Below, piece after piece: positions 61,466-64,000 of a stretch of 64,000 bases of DNA. Source of the DNA: JANSWY01 sp965228955 (GTDB lineage: Bacteria > Bacteroidota > Bacteroidia > Cytophagales > Cyclobacteriaceae); the NCBI GenBank assembly GCA_965228955.1, contig OZ245848.1:3782001-3846000 (forward strand). Reading direction: 5' to 3'. A model generated the notes under the pieces. That model was given only the letters and a program-made list of their open reading frames with translations. It was not told the DNA's origin and did not search any database. A program made the position numbers and the translations under genes. The stretch's first letter is position 1. Each line of letters starts with the position of its first letter.

Positions 61466-64000
61466 ATGAGAATATTGCTAACGGTAATATTGATGCTATG
61501 TGAGATGGGACTGCACGCCCAAAAACAAGAGCCTGCTTACGACCCTCATTATTTAATCATCAAGGTAGATCAGAATTATAGTCTTAGGACTAGCGATCAA
61601 AATGTATTTGATCTCAATAAATTTAAAAAAGAACATCAAGGTTCGAGTTTTTCACCTCTCTTAAAGCAACAACAAAAGTCCGGTCAGCCATCGGTTCTAG
61701 AGGGTATTTTCAAAATCGAATTCAAGGATCCTCAGGACATAAAAGCAATTATCAGGTCTGTTGAGAACTTAGGAAATATTATTTATGCTGAACCGGTTTA
61801 TCTGGATTACCTATTACAAATCCCAAATGATCCCAGTGCAAACCCTTCTTCAGGCAATCAATATTACTTGACAAATATCGATGCTTACAATGCCTGGGAT
61901 GTTTCAACATCAGACACTACAATAACTGTCGGAATTATTGATACTGGATACAACCCCGATCATGAAGATTTGCAAAACATACAATACAATTATGCCGACC
62001 CAATTAACGGCATTGACGATGACGGGAACGGCTATATTGATGATTTCATGGGATGGGATTTTGCTGACTCAGACAATGAACCTATAGCAGATCAGGATGA
62101 TCATGGCTCGCATGTTGCCGGAATTTCTTCCGCAGAAACAGGGAATGCAATTGGAATAGCAGGAATTGGATATGAAGCCAGATATGTACCGATTAAAATA
62201 TTTCAATCTTCAAATGGTTTTTCAAACAACGCTTATGAATCGATCATCTATGCGGCTGATCAAGGATATGATGTAATTAACCTTTCCTGGGGCTCAATTA
62301 ATACGTTTTTGCAATACCGACAAGATATTATCAATTATGCTGCGCTTGAAAAAGATGTAGTTATTGTTGCTGCCGCTGGAAATACTCCTGATAATCTAAA
62401 CTTCTATCCAGCAAGTTATGACAATGTGCTATCCGTTGCTGCCAGCGACCAAGCAGATAATAAAACGTCATTTTCCACCTACAGCTATCATGTAGATTTA
62501 ATGGCTCCCGGGATAGACATTTACTCTACCAAAGATGGAAGTTATGGTACCGATTTTGGGACCTCTTTCGCTTCACCAATGGTAGCCGGAGCAGCTGCTT
62601 TGCTTAGGAGTCATTTCCCCGATTGGTCTGCAATCCAAATCATGGAACAACTAAGAGTTACCTCTGACAATGTTTATGATGTAGGAGACAATAGCGATTA
62701 CGACAGTCTTCTTGGAAAAGGAAGGCTCAATATTCATTCAGCTCTAACAGACTCAACTTCGAAATCAGTTAGGTTATCATCGCTGGATATTAATAACGGA
62801 GTTGGCTCATATGCCTATTTTGGAGATAGCATTTCAATCCTATCTGGTTTTACCAGCTATTTATCAGATATCTCCGGACTAAGTGTAAGTATATCCTGCA
62901 GTTCAGAATACGTGAACTTTGTGAATGACCATGTTGAAATTCCCAATCTTGATAGCCTGGATGAAATGGTTTTGAGTGACATTAAATTTGTACTTGATAA
63001 GAATACACCAAATAACGAAAGACTCATCTTCAAAGTTGAATACAAAGCGGATAGTACATACTCCGATTTTGAATTCTTTGAAATTTATACCTCTCCTGAA
63101 AACATCGATTTCGGAGAAGGAAATTCCCAAATCACTGTATTACCAAGTGGAAGTCTAGGCTATGACGACAATGATGTAGACGATGGTGTTGGTTTTAGTT
63201 TCAACGGAGAAAGAATACTAGATAAAATTGGTTTAATAGCAGGTCTTAATGGTGATAGCCTAGTTGACAATTCAATTATCGCTTATAGCCTTACAGCAAG
63301 AAGTTTCGATTTTGAAACTCAGGAAAAAGTAAAGTTCTACAAGCACCCAACTGCTGATTTGCATATTGAGGGGACTTTCAATGACAATGAAAGCAATGGT
63401 TCCATTCTAGGCTTACAATTTGAACAAAAATTTTATGGTTGGAATGATGGGGAAAGTTCAAACAATATTATTGTTGAATACCGAATTACAAACACTTCTG
63501 AGACCGATCATGATAGCTTGTATTTTGGAATATTAAGTGATTGGGATATCGAAGATTCGGTTACTAATGCTGCAGATTGGAATTTCGATCAAAACCTTGG
63601 TTTTACTACCAATTCTGATTCCTCAAAATTTGGTGGGATTGCTCTTCTGACAAATCAGTCGCACTATCACAAAAATATAGATATAACCGATGATGCAGGA
63701 GAGTTCCTTGACGACAATGCAAAATTTGATTTAATATCTTCCAAGGATTCCTCTACTATTTTCAATGCAAATATCAGTCAGATAAATTCTGGCCTAATTC
63801 AATCACTCCAATCCAACCAAAGTGAAAAGATCGCATTTGTAATTTCAGCAGCATCCTCGTATTCCACTTTGATAGATCAAATCGAGCAAGCAAAGTTAGA
63901 TTACCAGGAAATTGAGTCTGCACCAAGGATATCGGATTATGATAATGTTTGTGAATTAACAAACTACTACCTGAATCCAATTGATGGTACTTTGCATAAT
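61466..64000 (+). CDS. Subtilisin-family (S8) serine protease, secreted, 3' end outside the window
   Basis: An open frame of 845 codons runs to the last base. A signal peptide (1-18, ending LHAQ) is followed by a propeptide-like region (about 20-115). The S8 catalytic triad is complete: Asp159 (GIIDTGYN), His213 (DDHGSHVAG) and Ser367 (GTSFASPMVAGAA), with an oxyanion-hole VIVAAAGN. About 430 further residues form beta-rich domains with no known name. An AGGAG lies just before the ATG. A T9SS or other C-terminal sorting domain would be expected beyond the window, but cannot be seen. Confidence 0.92.
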   Translation, partial: MRILLTVILMLCEMGLHAQKQEPAYDPHYLIIKVDQNYSLRTSDQNVFDLNKFKKEHQGSSFSPLLKQQQKSGQPSVLEGIFKIEFKDPQDIKAIIRSVENLGNIIYAEPVYLDYLLQIPNDPSANPSSGNQYYLTNIDAYNAWDVSTSDTTITVGIIDTGYNPDHEDLQNIQYNYADPINGIDDDGNGYIDDFMGWDFADSDNEPIADQDDHGSHVAGISSAETGNAIGIAGIGYEARYVPIKIFQSSNGFSNNAYESIIYAADQGYDVINLSWGSINTFLQYRQDIINYAALEKDVVIVAAAGNTPDNLNFYPASYDNVLSVAASDQADNKTSFSTYSYHVDLMAPGIDIYSTKDGSYGTDFGTSFASPMVAGAAALLRSHFPDWSAIQIMEQLRVTSDNVYDVGDNSDYDSLLGKGRLNIHSALTDSTSKSVRLSSLDINNGVGSYAYFGDSISILSGFTSYLSDISGLSVSISCSSEYVNFVNDHVEIPNLDSLDEMVLSDIKFVLDKNTPNNERLIFKVEYKADSTYSDFEFFEIYTSPENIDFGEGNSQITVLPSGSLGYDDNDVDDGVGFSFNGERILDKIGLIAGLNGDSLVDNSIIAYSLTARSFDFETQEKVKFYKHPTADLHIEGTFNDNESNGSILGLQFEQKFYGWNDGESSNNIIVEYRITNTSETDHDSLYFGILSDWDIEDSVTNAADWNFDQNLGFTTNSDSSKFGGIALLTNQSHYHKNIDITDDAGEFLDDNAKFDLISSKDSSTIFNANISQINSGLIQSLQSNQSEKIAFVISAASSYSTLIDQIEQAKLDYQEIESAPRISDYDNVCELTNYYLNPIDGTLHN

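Noticed and set aside
1..64000. tRNA, rRNA, CRISPR, prophage or insertion sequence
   Set aside because: Reading of the intergenic regions gave no tRNA-like consensus, regular repeats, transposase or integrase sequences.

Overview
The window is an AT-rich chromosomal segment from a member of the Bacteroidota, most likely a free-living, probably marine Cytophagales-type bacterium (inference). Supporting signs are a C-terminal type IX secretion sorting domain (42158-44359), many SusD-free surface lipoproteins and beta-barrel proteins, FG-GAP/ASPIC lipoproteins, a Bacteroidetes-style large FtsX-type permease, little Shine-Dalgarno sequence before most starts, and several copies of the Bacteroidetes -7 promoter element TAnnTTTG. 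I see no rRNA, tRNA, insertion sequence, phage or CRISPR. Coding density is very high and only one gene-free stretch exceeds 300 bases (10961-11300).

Layout: 1-9911 holds the tail of a VIT1/CCC1 transporter, a polysaccharide deacetylase, two tandem lipocalin-like exported proteins, a MORN-repeat lipoprotein, an M28 peptidase, an ABC-F protein, a sorbosone dehydrogenase-like lipoprotein, an orphan ABC ATPase and a barrel protein. 9947-19709 holds an O-methyltransferase, an orphan chemoreceptor, a P450 next to a TolB-like lipoprotein, a second M28 peptidase with PDZ, a small membrane protein, an SLC13 permease with RCK domains and an M48 protease. 19897-27437 carries two rightward operons: FAH hydrolase/M23 peptidase/Bcp peroxiredoxin, then a split transketolase with a VWA protein between its halves, followed by a class III aminotransferase. 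27438-35707 has an exported TPR-CHAT protein with an outer-membrane partner, an aspartyl-protease/PDZ protein and a large FG-GAP lipoprotein.

35825-39038 is the clearest specialised pathway: a four-gene arsenosugar operon (AhpD-like protein, ArsS radical SAM enzyme, purine nucleoside phosphorylase, ArsM methyltransferase). It ends in a strong bidirectional hairpin shared with a four-EF-hand calcium-binding protein. 39821-46174 holds a barrel lipoprotein, a frameshifted VOC gene, and a leftward argS / T9SS-sorted protein / fabF run. 46413-52386 holds a large ABC permease and an arginine-related set: two guanidino-group hydrolases divergent from an arginine decarboxylase across a region with a perfect 11-bp inverted repeat.

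52608-64000 holds a 7-TM histidine kinase, an unknown small protein, a polyprenol-phosphate mannosyltransferase-like enzyme, a LolE-like permease, the operon namZ-like/fmt/folA/SDR, a response regulator whose PP2C-type output domain has lost metal ligands, and the first 845 codons of a subtilase that runs off the window. Six of the ten convergent gene junctions have no intergenic DNA (shared YTAR stops or back-to-back TAATTA), while three others carry a strong hairpin.
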